Shown here piece after piece: positions 25,985 through 34,699 of a stretch of DNA of 64,000 nucleotides. Where the stretch lies: positions 1,860,001-1,924,000 of the forward strand of contig NZ_LT629741.1 of the NCBI RefSeq assembly GCF_900105135.1, read 5' to 3'. The stretch comes from Gramella sp. MAR_2010_147 (lineage in GTDB: Bacteria; Bacteroidota; Bacteroidia; Flavobacteriales; Flavobacteriaceae). Every line of letters begins with the position of its first letter. Position 1 is the first letter of the stretch. The position numbers and the translations under genes were made by a program. The notes beneath the pieces were generated by a model. That model was not told where the DNA came from. It did not search any database and was given only the letters and a program-made list of their open reading frames with translations.

Positions 25985-27570
25985 TGGCACACTATATTAT
26001 ACAGATCATATTTTTCCAGCTATTTTTCTTACTGGTTTACGAGATATTTCTGAAGAAAGAAACTTTCTTCAACTATAACCGTTTATACCTTCTACTTACA
26101 CCAATACTGGCATTTCTTATTCCATGGCTAAGACTGGAGTTTCTCGTAGCAGCTGTTCCTGAAAATGCCAGAATAATTATTCCTCAGGCTATTGCCAGTC
26201 AGCCCGATATTTACAGGGAAACTTTGCCAATAGTGACCATTTATGGTGAAAGCGGATTACAACTAAACTGGTGGCTAATTATCTATTTAACCGGATTCGC
26301 AGCTTCTATGTTTCTTTTCATCAAAAAATATAAAAACCTGAACAAGCTGTTCAGCTTTAAGCAGATCATAAAGGAGGACAATTTCAGGATCATAGAGGTA
26401 CCAAATTCGAATGCAGCTTACACATTTTTTAGTACTGTTTTCCTTGGAGATCAACTTTCAGATTCTGAAAAACAACATATTCTTTCTCATGAAATGGTAC
26501 ATGTAAGGCAAAAGCACAGCCTGGATCTAATTTTCTTTGAACTGTTGAAGGTGATCTTTTGGTTTAATCCCTTGATCTACATTTATCAGAACAGGATTGC
26601 CGGTCTTCATGAGTTCATTGCAGATGAAGAAGTCGTAAAAACTACTGAAAGAAAAACATATTATGAGCAATTGCTGAATACAGCTTTCAGCACTCAGAAT
26701 ATTTCATTTATCAATCAATTTTTTAATCATTCATTAATCAAAAAGCGAATTTTTATGTTACAAAAGAACAAATCATCGAAACTCTCAAAATTCAAGTTTT
26801 TACTAACCATTCCGCTTATGCTGGCAATGTTAATGTATGTAGCTTGCTCAGATGTCGAGACAAAAGACGAAACAGATTCATCATTATCTCAATACAATTA
26901 CAGTCTACAAAAAGGAGAAGACCTGGACAGTGATCCTGATAAGAAAAAAACACATCAGGCCTTTGAAGATTTTCTGATCAATAATCCTGATTATGTGAGC
27001 TGGGCCACAATAGATTATGAGTCTGATATGGTTTCATATTCTGTTCATAAAGCTTCTGAAGAGGTTCCGGAATCCTATAATAAAATGATGGTTTCCATGA
27101 AAGATGGAAGAGAATATACGATGTATATGAACCTTAAATCAACAGGCTCCAACACAAGCGCTAATAAAAAGAGGTATGATCAAAAAAAATCTACAGAATG
27201 GGACGACAAAGAGAATATACCATATGCTGTGATAGAGAGAGTTCCTGCCTTTGAAGGTTGCGAACAGCAAGAGGGTAAACTTAGAAAGGAATGTACGTCT
27301 AAACAAATATCATTATTTGTAAATAAAAATTTCAATACAGATTTAGGTAAGCAGCTAGGCTTAACCGGAGTAAATCGTGTGATCGTTCAATTTAGAATAG
27401 ATGAAACCGGAGCGATAGTAGATATCAAGGCAAGAGCTGCACATCCCGAACTGGAAGCAGAAGCTAAAAGAGTAATTTCCCTGATACCTAATATGATTCC
27501 TGGAGAACAAAAGGGCAGGCCCGTTAGCGTGATGTATTCCTTACCTATCGCCTTTAAAGTGGCGGGATAA
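25984..27570 (+). CDS. M56 family (BlaR1-like) membrane peptidase with C-terminal TonB-like domain
   Basis: 528 residues. N-terminal membrane helices (about residues 4-22, 34-50 and 95-113) are followed by the M56 zinc motif HEMVH (169-173), then a helix near 270-285. The C-terminal part (about 410-528: PYAVIERVPAFEGCE ... VIVQFRIDETGAIVDIK) resembles a TonB C-terminal domain. It lacks the penicillin-binding sensor domain of true BlaR1, so the signal is unknown. The C-terminal domain closely resembles the product of the next gene. It probably senses an envelope signal and inactivates the BlaI-like repressor. Confidence 0.9.
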   Translation: MAHYIIQIIFFQLFFLLVYEIFLKKETFFNYNRLYLLLTPILAFLIPWLRLEFLVAAVPENARIIIPQAIASQPDIYRETLPIVTIYGESGLQLNWWLIIYLTGFAASMFLFIKKYKNLNKLFSFKQIIKEDNFRIIEVPNSNAAYTFFSTVFLGDQLSDSEKQHILSHEMVHVRQKHSLDLIFFELLKVIFWFNPLIYIYQNRIAGLHEFIADEEVVKTTERKTYYEQLLNTAFSTQNISFINQFFNHSLIKKRIFMLQKNKSSKLSKFKFLLTIPLMLAMLMYVACSDVETKDETDSSLSQYNYSLQKGEDLDSDPDKKKTHQAFEDFLINNPDYVSWATIDYESDMVSYSVHKASEEVPESYNKMMVSMKDGREYTMYMNLKSTGSNTSANKKRYDQKKSTEWDDKENIPYAVIERVPAFEGCEQQEGKLRKECTSKQISLFVNKNFNTDLGKQLGLTGVNRVIVQFRIDETGAIVDIKARAAHPELEAEAKRVISLIPNMIPGEQKGRPVSVMYSLPIAFKVAG

Positions 27571-27588
27571 ACTTAAAATTTAAAAATT

Positions 27589-28059
27589 ATGAAAACACTT
27601 AATTATCACACACTTACATTCATATTCACCTTAATTTCCCTTTGCGGATTTAGTCAGGAAGATGAATCAATCCCTTTTGCGGTGGTAGATCAGGTACCGG
27701 CATATCCAGGGTGTGAACAACTGGATGGGGAGAATTTAAAAGATTGCACCGTTCAGAAAATCTCCAATCATGTAAATATGAATTTCAACACTGCTTTAGG
27801 GAAAGAGCTGAATATTCAGGGGCAAACCCGAATAGTCGTTCAGTTTAAAATTGATGCGAACGGAGATATCACAAATGTTCGTTCCCGCTCCTTAGCAGAT
27901 AAAGCCGAAGTTAGAGATGCTTTGCAAAATGAAGCTAATCGTGTGGTAAGCAGTCTACCCAGGATGCAGCCGGGCCAAAAAGATGGTAAAGAGGTTGCGA
28001 TCATGTATTCTTTGCCCATAGCTTTTGCAGTCCCGGAAAAGGAGAAAAAGAAAGGTTAG
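27589..28059 (+). CDS. Secreted TonB C-terminal-like protein
   Basis: 156 residues. A signal peptide (LTFIFTLISLCGFSQ) is followed by one domain that parallels the end of the M56 protein: IPFAVVDQVPAYPGCEQ against IPYAVIERVPAFEGCEQ, NFNTALGKEL against NFNTDLGKQL, and the shared ending MYSLPIAF. It is best explained as a duplicated domain made into a separate periplasmic protein. No transmembrane anchor or proline-rich spacer is present, so it is not a normal TonB. Confidence 0.8.
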   Translation: MKTLNYHTLTFIFTLISLCGFSQEDESIPFAVVDQVPAYPGCEQLDGENLKDCTVQKISNHVNMNFNTALGKELNIQGQTRIVVQFKIDANGDITNVRSRSLADKAEVRDALQNEANRVVSSLPRMQPGQKDGKEVAIMYSLPIAFAVPEKEKKKG

Positions 28060-28077
28060 GCTACTTAAAATTTAAAA

Positions 28078-29223
28078 GTGCAAATTAGATTTATTATATT
28101 TTTAATATTAGGCTGTATGCTGTCTGGTTTTTCTCAGGAAGAAACTATCAAGACAGCTGACAGCCTTTCAGCTGTAGGCGAAAAAACAGCCGCGATTGAA
28201 CTTTTAAAAAGCTTGCAACCAAAATCGGAAACTGTCTATCTAAAATTAGCCAGGATCCAGCAGGCCAATGGTCAGAATGAGGAAGCACTTCAGAATTATA
28301 AAATGGTAATGAAAAAAAATCCAGAAAAAATTCTCACCTCTATTGACTATGGTGAACTGCTTCTGGAAACCGGAAAACTGGACATGGCAGATAGTCTTTT
28401 CAGTGATCTAAGTGAAAAATATCCTGAAAATGCTGGCTTCATTTATAGGATTGGACTTGCTAAAGAGAAAAAGAAGGATAGCACGGCCATGAGGTACTTC
28501 TTTAAAACAACAATTTGGGATTCTACTCATCAGGGAGCACTTTATAAAACCGCAAAATACTACCTTAAAAATGGCAAATCTTACAATGCGATCGTTTCAG
28601 CCAGATCAGGGCTGAAAGTAAGGCCAGATAATGTTTCCTTATTGTCAATTTTAGGTCAGGCATATTCTGCTTCCCTGCAATTTGAAAAAGCCATTGCTCC
28701 TTATGAAAAACTAGTAGCACTTGGCGAAGGTTCAGAATTTATTCTGGGAAAACTTGCGAAAGCTTATCGCGTCAATTCCCAGCCCGAAAAAGCTATAGAA
28801 ACCTATAAAATGATGCTGGATATCAACGATATGAATAGCGCGGTTCATTCCAACCTCGGCGCGCTTTACCTTAAAACAAATGAAGTTGAAAAAGCTCAGC
28901 AACACTTCACTATGGCACTGCTAATTAAAAAACAGGCTGTAGACCGTGAATATCTCAATATTGGACTTACGTTTAAAAGAATGGAAGACTTTAAAAGTGC
29001 ATTTGAAAATTTTGAGTCGGCTCTTAAAGAAAATCCTGAAAACGAACGAGCCTTATTAGAACGTGCTATTGCTGCCGATGCATATTTTGAAGATCAGGAA
29101 GCAGTTTTAAATCTTTATGAAACCTATATAAAAAAATATGGTGAATCTGGCAGAAATGATATGATCTCTGTTGCAAAATATCGTATTAGTGAATTAAAAA
29201 GCGAGATGCACCAGGCGAAATAG
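28078..29223 (+). CDS. TPR-repeat protein with signal peptide
   Basis: 381 residues from a GTG start at 28078. The A/T-rich spacer before it copies the one before the previous gene. A signal peptide (IIFLILGCMLSGFSQ) is followed by about eight to nine tetratricopeptide repeats, for example NEEALQNYKMVMKKNPEKIL and PEKAIETYKMMLDINDMNS. TPRs form a scaffold for protein contacts, here on the outer side of the inner membrane. It is the fourth gene of the BlaI-M56 operon and might relay or gate the envelope signal (inference). Confidence 0.85.
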   Translation: MQIRFIIFLILGCMLSGFSQEETIKTADSLSAVGEKTAAIELLKSLQPKSETVYLKLARIQQANGQNEEALQNYKMVMKKNPEKILTSIDYGELLLETGKLDMADSLFSDLSEKYPENAGFIYRIGLAKEKKKDSTAMRYFFKTTIWDSTHQGALYKTAKYYLKNGKSYNAIVSARSGLKVRPDNVSLLSILGQAYSASLQFEKAIAPYEKLVALGEGSEFILGKLAKAYRVNSQPEKAIETYKMMLDINDMNSAVHSNLGALYLKTNEVEKAQQHFTMALLIKKQAVDREYLNIGLTFKRMEDFKSAFENFESALKENPENERALLERAIAADAYFEDQEAVLNLYETYIKKYGESGRNDMISVAKYRISELKSEMHQAK

Positions 29224-29349
29224 TCAGCTATTTTCATTTAAAAATCCCTGTTCGAAAAATTACAGGTTAATAATTGAATATTTTAATTCTTGCAATTTTT
29301 CCTAACCTGCTATATTTCACTATTTTTGAAATCCGAAAGCGGATGGCCA

Positions 29350-29823
29350 ATGAAAAAAGTTTTACTTTTTGTATTTACTTTAATACTAACTTCCTGCAAT
29401 TTTGAAACAAAAAAGATCTCTTCTGAAGAGGTTCTGGAACAGGAATCCCGTTCTCTGAACTGGAAGGAAGTAGATGAATATCCTGCTTTTGAAAATTGTC
29501 AGAATGAAACCGAACTGGCCGCGGCCAAAAACTGTTTTGAGCGAACCGTAGCCACTACGATCTATTCTTTTTTAGCCAGTCAGCAGCCTGTAGTGACTGA
29601 AAGTATCAACGACACGATCTTTATTTATCTTGAAATCACCAAAGATGGAACACCCCAAATCGATTCGGTGAAGGCAGATACCACCGTAACCAATCAATTA
29701 CCTGAAATTGAACAGTGGTTAAAGCAAAGCATAGATTCTCTTCCAAAGATCTATCCCGCCAGCAAGCGTGGAATTCCGGTTTCGACGGTATTTAAAATGC
29801 CGGTTGTGGTTAAGGCAGAATAA
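29350..29823 (+). CDS. Lipoprotein with a diverged TonB-like domain
   Basis: 157 residues from the ATG at 29350, which gives a lipoprotein signal (KKVLLFVFTLILTSC). An upstream start at 29290 would bury this signal. The body (NWKEVDEYPAFENCQ ... IFIYLEITKDGTPQIDSVK ... GIPVSTVFKMPVVV) follows the same order of motifs as the two TonB-like domains upstream. It appears to be a third, more diverged copy. It lies 126 bases after the TPR gene and probably belongs to the same envelope-signalling group. Confidence 0.75.
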   Translation: MKKVLLFVFTLILTSCNFETKKISSEEVLEQESRSLNWKEVDEYPAFENCQNETELAAAKNCFERTVATTIYSFLASQQPVVTESINDTIFIYLEITKDGTPQIDSVKADTTVTNQLPEIEQWLKQSIDSLPKIYPASKRGIPVSTVFKMPVVVKAE

Positions 29824-29850
29824 ACCTATAGTAGATTTTAGAAAGACAAA

Positions 29851-30015
29851 GTAGGAGACTGCTTCATTTCACTCGCAGTGACTTTCTTATTAAATCTTGT
29901 CATGCTGAACTTGATTCAGCATCTCAAGAGACCCTGAATCCAGTTCAGGGTGACGGCCCTCAATTTCCTCGCAGGAATGTTAATCATTGTCATCCTGTGC
30001 GGAGGGATTTTCGAT
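29851..30015. repeat. REP-like repeat cluster
   Basis: The 198-base gap between two genes is filled with repeats. There are two family-1 palindromes in tail-to-tail order: 29899-29925 with stem ATGCTGAA/TTCAGCAT, and 29928-29955 with stem ACCCTGAA/TTCAGGGT. Family-2 fragments around 29857-29885 (CACTCGCAGTGAC) and 29982-30010 flank them. No gene is seen here. Confidence 0.8.
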
Positions 30016-30021
30016 TCTCAA

Positions 30022-31191
30022 TTATTTATGAAATCTTCTCCCCTTCCACTCATAACCATTAAAAAAAGAAAGTATCGCCACATACACCGTAAAAAACGGG
30101 TAAAGCAAACTGCTCCAAAGATAATGTCGCATCAGGTTTTCCCGGTTCATGAATTTTGCCGACTTATAGATCAATATAAAATCCAGATTGAATTTTAGAA
30201 GGAAAATCAACATCAGGAATTGGTATGAAAAAAGTTTAAAAAAAGTCAGACCTGTTAATACAATCAGGGATAAATTCATCAGAAAAACGATAAGTCCTGT
30301 AAATTTTGCAAAAACACTGGTATAGGATGAAGCTTTCGCTGCCCATCGAATTCGCTGGTTTATGAGTCCACTTAAACTTTTTTGGTAATTCGTATAAACA
30401 GCAGCCTTTATAGATTTTATAAAGAAAACCTCAATTCCTTTCTTTCTTAGTTTCTGTAACAGAAAAACATCATCGCCACTGGCAACTCTTACATTATCAT
30501 TAAATCCTGCTTCCCTTAAAAAAGTTTCCTTTTCATAACACATATTGGCGGCGTTGCACATAAAAGCTTTTTCAACGCCGAAAGCACCAACGGTAGAAGC
30601 CTGCAAGCTCATAAAATCCATTTCTTCAAAATTCTGAAAATAAGGCTTTTTTTTACCTACTAGTTGAATAAAACCAACCGGTCCTGCAATCATTTTTGAA
30701 GCTGAATTTTGAATGCTTTCATCAAAAAACTGCAACCATTTAGAAGGAACTACACAATCGGCATCTGTAGTCGCGATATAATCGAAATTTGAAAACTCTA
30801 TCGCAGTTTGGATCGCATCCTTTTTAGGTGAATTTGTTTTATGCTTATTCTCCAGTAATTTGATATTCATTTCCGGAAAATCTTCCTTGAAATTTTCAGC
30901 CAGAATTTTAGAATCATCTTTAGAATCATCATTTACCAGGATAATTTCAAATTTACTGGTGTGGTAATTCAGGTTGCTTAAGGATTTGAATAATACTGGT
31001 AAATTTTCAGCTTCATTTCTATAAGGAATGATAATAGAAAATGTGTTTACTGAAGCCATTCCTGTTAGACTGAATTCAGGTACTTTATTCCAACCAAAAA
31101 CAAATGCGGCCACTATTCCCAGATAAGCTGCGGTAATTATTCCAAAAAAGATCAGCAAAAGCATAACCTGTAAGTTTGGTGCTGCCAACAC
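30022..31191 (-). CDS. Family 2 glycosyltransferase, membrane-bound
   Basis: 389 residues. An N-terminal helix (about 8-30) is followed by a GT-A domain with FSIIIPYRNEAENLPVL, the nucleotide-sugar motif VNDDSKDD and the DxD segment IATTDADCVVPSKW. RINQRIRWAAKASSY carries the (Q/R)xxRW motif of processive or lipid-acting GT2 enzymes. Two to three helices close the protein. It adds sugars to a lipid or polysaccharide acceptor at the inner membrane; donor and acceptor are unknown. It is divergent from ruvC. Confidence 0.88.
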   Translation of the reverse strand: MLAAPNLQVMLLLIFFGIITAAYLGIVAAFVFGWNKVPEFSLTGMASVNTFSIIIPYRNEAENLPVLFKSLSNLNYHTSKFEIILVNDDSKDDSKILAENFKEDFPEMNIKLLENKHKTNSPKKDAIQTAIEFSNFDYIATTDADCVVPSKWLQFFDESIQNSASKMIAGPVGFIQLVGKKKPYFQNFEEMDFMSLQASTVGAFGVEKAFMCNAANMCYEKETFLREAGFNDNVRVASGDDVFLLQKLRKKGIEVFFIKSIKAAVYTNYQKSLSGLINQRIRWAAKASSYTSVFAKFTGLIVFLMNLSLIVLTGLTFFKLFSYQFLMLIFLLKFNLDFILIYKSAKFMNRENLMRHYLWSSLLYPFFTVYVAILSFFNGYEWKGRRFHK

Positions 31192-31234
31192 AGAATTGTT
31201 TAGCTTTGTAAAAGTCCCAAATTAGGTAATTTTT

Positions 31235-31813
31235 GTGAGCAATTCTTCGGAAAAATCAGTTTTGAAAAGCGAAAGGATCATTCTCGGTATTGATCCCGGA
31301 ACCACTATTATGGGCTTCGGCCTCATCAAAGTAGAAAATAAAAAGATGAGTTTTATTCAAATGAATGAACTTCAGCTTACCAAGTATTCAGACCATTACA
31401 AGAAATTAAAACTGATTTTTGAAAGAACCATAGAACTAATTGATAATTATCATCCCGATGAGATTGCGATTGAAGCTCCTTTTTTCGGAAAGAATGTTCA
31501 ATCTATGCTAAAGCTTGGACGTGCCCAGGGAGTCGCTATGGCTGCCGGCCTCTCCAGGGAAATTCCAATTACCGAATATCTGCCAAAAAAGATCAAAATG
31601 GCCATCACCGGGAACGGAAACGCCAGTAAGGAACAGGTGGCAAAAATGCTGCAAAGTCAGTTGAAGATCGGCAAGCTTCCAAAAAATCTGGATGCGACCG
31701 ACGGACTTGCCGCTGCGGTTTGTCATTTTTATAATTCCGGCAAAACGGAGATCGGTAAAAGTTACACCGGCTGGGATGCTTTTGTAAAGCAAAACCCTAA
31801 TAAAGTCAAATAA
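31235..31813 (+). CDS. ruvC: Crossover junction endodeoxyribonuclease RuvC
   Basis: 192 residues from GTG at 31235, or about 183 from TTG at 31262. Motifs are the catalytic IILGIDPGTTIMGFG, the second acidic site IAIEAPFFGKNVQSMLKLG and the C-terminal DATDGLAAAVCH. It resolves Holliday junctions as a dimer in recombination repair. The start is uncertain because a TTTG motif at 31205-31208 and a near-consensus TA-N3-TTTG at 31227-31235 could be the promoter itself. That would favour the later TTG. Confidence 0.95.
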   Translation: MSNSSEKSVLKSERIILGIDPGTTIMGFGLIKVENKKMSFIQMNELQLTKYSDHYKKLKLIFERTIELIDNYHPDEIAIEAPFFGKNVQSMLKLGRAQGVAMAAGLSREIPITEYLPKKIKMAITGNGNASKEQVAKMLQSQLKIGKLPKNLDATDGLAAAVCHFYNSGKTEIGKSYTGWDAFVKQNPNKVK

Positions 31814-31841
31814 CAATTAGCAATAAACAATGATCAATGAT
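31814..31841. repeat. Heptamer repeat array, left of the four-helix-bundle gene
   Basis: Four consecutive seven-base units: CAATTAG, CAATAAA, CAATGAT, CAATGAT. The array starts directly after the ruvC stop and contains the start codon (31837) of the next gene. Confidence 0.6.
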
Positions 31842-32208
31842 CGAGTCTGGAAAGAAAAATGTTTTGGCTGATAAATCTTATCAATTTGCATTGAAAATCG
31901 TTTTTCTATGCAAGGATTTAAATGCTCAAAAAGAATATATTTTATCCAGGCAGTTATTAAAATGTGGCACTTCGATCGGAGCGAATGTTGCTGAAGCAAA
32001 TGGAGCTATTTCAAATGCCGATTTTTCTGCTAAAATATCTATCGCCTACAAAGAAAGTCTTGAAACTAAATATTGGTTAAAATTGCTTAATGATTCAAAC
32101 TCCATCGATGAAAATGAATTTACAGAATTGTTCAAACTTGCAGATGAATTGTCAAAAATTCTTTTTTCTATTCTAAAATCAACCAGAATGAATAAAACTG
32201 GTAATTGA
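31837..32208 (+). CDS. Four-helix-bundle protein (S23/IVP family)
   Basis: 123 residues. The family signature is visible as YQFALKIVFLCKDL, LSRQLLKCGTSIGANVAEA and the later helix KESLETKYWLKLL. Related proteins were first noted inside 23S rRNA intervening sequences but are common as free-standing genes in Bacteroidota; their role is unknown. It sits between ruvC and hemW. Both its start and stop codons lie inside short heptamer arrays, suggesting it was inserted as a cassette. Confidence 0.88.
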   Translation: MIESGKKNVLADKSYQFALKIVFLCKDLNAQKEYILSRQLLKCGTSIGANVAEANGAISNADFSAKISIAYKESLETKYWLKLLNDSNSIDENEFTELFKLADELSKILFSILKSTRMNKTGN

Positions 32209-32221
32209 TAACTGATAATTG
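32201..32221. repeat. Heptamer repeat array, right of the four-helix-bundle gene
   Basis: The units GTAATTG, ATAACTG and ATAATTG correspond, on the other strand, to the CAATTAn units of the left array, so the two arrays are inverted. They cover the stop codon (32206-32208) and end just before the hemW ATG at 32223. A related stretch occurs at 33548-33570. Confidence 0.55.
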
Positions 32222-32222
32222 A

Positions 32223-33347
32223 ATGAGTGGTATCTACATCCATATCCCTTTTTGCAAGCAGGCCTGTCATTATTGTGATTTCCATTTTTCGACATCCACG
32301 AAGAAGAAATCTCAATTGGTTGAAATGCTTTGTAAAGAGCTTGAGTTTAGAAAAGGAGAAATAGCACCACCTATTCAAACCATCTATTTTGGAGGTGGTA
32401 CTCCTTCCCTGCTGAATTCTGAAGAATTAGATCTGATTTTCAAAACCATTTCCCAGAATTTCGAGGTTTCTGAAAATGCCGAAATTACGCTTGAAGCAAA
32501 TCCTGATGATCTTACCGAAGAAGTGATTAAAATGCTGAATACTTCTCCGGTTAACCGATTAAGTATAGGCGTTCAATCATTTTTTGAAGAGAACCTGAAA
32601 TTGATGAACCGGGCGCATAATTCTGAAGAGGCGCTGAAATCATTAGAATTAGCGAAGCAGTATTTTGATAATATTAGTATTGATCTTATCTATGGTATTC
32701 CGGGACAATCCAACGAACAATGGAAACAAAATCTTCAAAAGGCTTTAGATCTTGATATCCCGCATATTTCCAGTTATGCACTTACCGTGGAACCTAAAAC
32801 TGCACTGAAAAAATTCATCGAAAAGGGAAAGATTAAACCGGTGAAAGACGAGCAATATCGGGAGCAATTCGATATTTTGGTAAATACACTCTCCTCCAAC
32901 GGCTTCGAGCATTATGAGTTTTCCAATTATGGAAAACCGGGCTATCATTCGCAAAACAATATGGCCTACTGGTTAGGAGAACCATATTTGGGAATTGGTC
33001 CTTCTGCCCACTCTTATGACGGTATTTCCAGGAAGTGGAATATCAGTAATAATACGTTATATAATAAAGCCATTGAAGCAGGAAACTTACCTCAACAAAC
33101 CGAAAAGCTTTCTACGACAGATTCTTATAACGAATATGTTATGACCAGGCTCCGAACTAAATTTGGGGTTTCCGAAGAAGATATTAAGGAGAAATTCGGA
33201 GAAAAATACAGGCTTCACTTTTTAAAAGAATCAGATAAATTTCTCCGGGATGGACTTATGGAAACTTCCGGAAATAATTTTCATATAACTTCAAAAGGCA
33301 AATTTCTGAGCGACGGGATCGCCGCAGATTTATTTTATATCGACTAA
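32223..33347 (+). CDS. hemW: Radical SAM family heme chaperone HemW
   Basis: 374 residues. The N-terminal radical-SAM cluster motif is HIPFCKQACHYCDF (CxxxCxxC), followed by TIYFGGGTPSLL, LTEVEAN-type EITLEANPDDL and NRLSIGVQSF, then the HemN C-terminal domain. These match HemW, which binds heme and delivers it to target proteins; it is often misnamed coproporphyrinogen oxidase. The length is typical for HemW. It begins 14 bases after the four-helix-bundle gene. Confidence 0.95.
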   Translation: MSGIYIHIPFCKQACHYCDFHFSTSTKKKSQLVEMLCKELEFRKGEIAPPIQTIYFGGGTPSLLNSEELDLIFKTISQNFEVSENAEITLEANPDDLTEEVIKMLNTSPVNRLSIGVQSFFEENLKLMNRAHNSEEALKSLELAKQYFDNISIDLIYGIPGQSNEQWKQNLQKALDLDIPHISSYALTVEPKTALKKFIEKGKIKPVKDEQYREQFDILVNTLSSNGFEHYEFSNYGKPGYHSQNNMAYWLGEPYLGIGPSAHSYDGISRKWNISNNTLYNKAIEAGNLPQQTEKLSTTDSYNEYVMTRLRTKFGVSEEDIKEKFGEKYRLHFLKESDKFLRDGLMETSGNNFHITSKGKFLSDGIAADLFYID

Positions 33348-33359
33348 AATTTTTCATAA

Positions 33360-33530
33360 AACGTCACCCTGAATTCGTTTCAAGGTCGCTGAAGATGCTG
33401 AATCAAGTTCAGCATCACTCAATTTAGATTTCTCCCTTCGGTCGAAATGAAAATCGTTAAGTCATTCCGAGCGCAGCGAAGGAATCTCATCAAAAGACTA
33501 CTTCGTCGCACTCGCAGTGACCTTCCAATT
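33360..33530. repeat. REP-like repeat cluster between hemW and the cyclase gene
   Basis: The 252-base gap contains a degenerate family-1 copy (from 33362), a perfect one at 33391-33418 with stem ATGCTGAA/TTCAGCAT, and a family-2 pair. The pair is TTTCTCCCTTCGGTCGAAAT at 33429-33448 and GTCATTCCGAGCGCAGCGAA from 33461. A CACTCGCAGTGACC copy lies near 33510. CAATTAT-type heptamers follow at 33548-33570. No gene is seen. Confidence 0.8.
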
Positions 33531-33599
33531 CTTAATTTTATAAAGCATTATCAATTATCAACTAACAATGCTACATTTGTTAAGACCAATTGATCGCAC

Positions 33600-34346
33600 A
33601 TGTTAGCTACTATCAGCCATAAAGGAGTTTCCTATACCATAGATTTCTCGAAACCACTGGATATTTCCATAAGTCTGCGGGGAGACAACAAGAATCCTAT
33701 GGCCTGGTATTTAAAACATCCGAAAATTGAACCTGTAGTAGATGGTGATTTTATTGGAAAAGTGAGTAAAGGCTCTTCGGTGAATTTCAATAACATCTGG
33801 TTTAATCCGCATGCGCATGCCACACATACAGAATGTGTAGGGCACATCACTCCTGAATTGAATACTATTCAGCAACATTTAAAAACCTTCTTTTTCAAGG
33901 CCAGGCTTATTTCCATAGAACCTAAGCAAAAAGGTGATGACCTGGTTTTTACCAAGGAACATATTTCTAAAGAATTAAGGGAAATAGATTCAGAAGCCTT
34001 AGTGCTGCGAACAATTCCGAATTACATTGGTAAAATCGCTAAAAATCATTCGCATACCAACTGGCCCTATTTAGAAGAAGATGCTATGATCCTAATTAGG
34101 GAAGCAGGAATTAAACATTTTTTGATTGATCAGCCTTCTGTTGATAAAGAAAAGGACGACGGAAAATTACTGGCGCATAAAGCATTCTGGGATTATCCAA
34201 AAAACACCCGATTTGATGCAACGATCACAGAATTGATCTATGTGCCAAATAAAATCGAGGACGGAGAATATTTTCTAAACCTTCAGCCGGCATCCTTTGA
34301 AAACGATGCGGCGCCTTGTAAACCGGTACTTTATAAAATTCAGTAA
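33600..34346 (+). CDS. Cyclase / kynurenine formamidase-like metal hydrolase
   Basis: 248 residues. The segment NPHAHATHTECVGHI (about residues 64-78) carries the histidines and acidic residue of the cyclase family (HxGTHxDxxxH), here HATHTECVGH. FDATITELIYVP lies near the C-terminus. Relatives hydrolyse N-formylkynurenine or related amides, but the substrate is not shown by sequence and no tryptophan genes are nearby. The DUF4260 gene starts one base after its stop. Confidence 0.85.
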   Translation: MLATISHKGVSYTIDFSKPLDISISLRGDNKNPMAWYLKHPKIEPVVDGDFIGKVSKGSSVNFNNIWFNPHAHATHTECVGHITPELNTIQQHLKTFFFKARLISIEPKQKGDDLVFTKEHISKELREIDSEALVLRTIPNYIGKIAKNHSHTNWPYLEEDAMILIREAGIKHFLIDQPSVDKEKDDGKLLAHKAFWDYPKNTRFDATITELIYVPNKIEDGEYFLNLQPASFENDAAPCKPVLYKIQ

Positions 34347-34347
34347 T

Positions 34348-34698
34348 ATGAAGTTCACTTTAAAACTTGAAGAACTGGGTATGCTCCTGCTTAGCATTTG
34401 GGTGTTTAGTTTACAGCATTTATCGTGGTGGTGGTTTGTCGGGTTATTCTTTCTTCCTGATATTGGCATGTTGGGTTACCTTGTAAATTCAAAAACAGGC
34501 GCTTTTTTCTATAATATTTTTCATCATAAAGGCCTGGCGATTGTGATTGGCTTACTTGGATATTATCTTAAATTGCAGGCACTGGAAATTACAGGCATCA
34601 TTCTGTTCGCTCACGCCAGTTTTGATCGTTTACTGGGATACGGATTGAAGTACGAAAAAGGCTTTAAATTTACGCATCTGGGAGAAATAGGAAATTAA
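34348..34698 (+). CDS. DUF4260 small membrane protein
   Basis: 116 residues from the ATG at 34348, two bases after the cyclase gene. An earlier in-frame start at 34297 lies inside that gene and is not needed. Three or four hydrophobic helices and the conserved stretch PDIGMLGYLVNSKTGAFFYN with HASFDRLLGYGLKY identify the DUF4260 family, whose function is unknown. The DUF4230 gene starts one base after its stop. Confidence 0.85.
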   Translation: MKFTLKLEELGMLLLSIWVFSLQHLSWWWFVGLFFLPDIGMLGYLVNSKTGAFFYNIFHHKGLAIVIGLLGYYLKLQALEITGIILFAHASFDRLLGYGLKYEKGFKFTHLGEIGN

Positions 34699-34699
34699 T

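Noticed and set aside
29950..30198. 82-codon plus-strand open frame
   Set aside because: It begins in repeat DNA and runs antisense through the end of the glycosyltransferase gene, with no recognisable product.
31837..32208. Four-helix-bundle gene as part of a 23S rRNA intervening sequence
   Set aside because: No rRNA sequence flanks it. The neighbours are ruvC and hemW.
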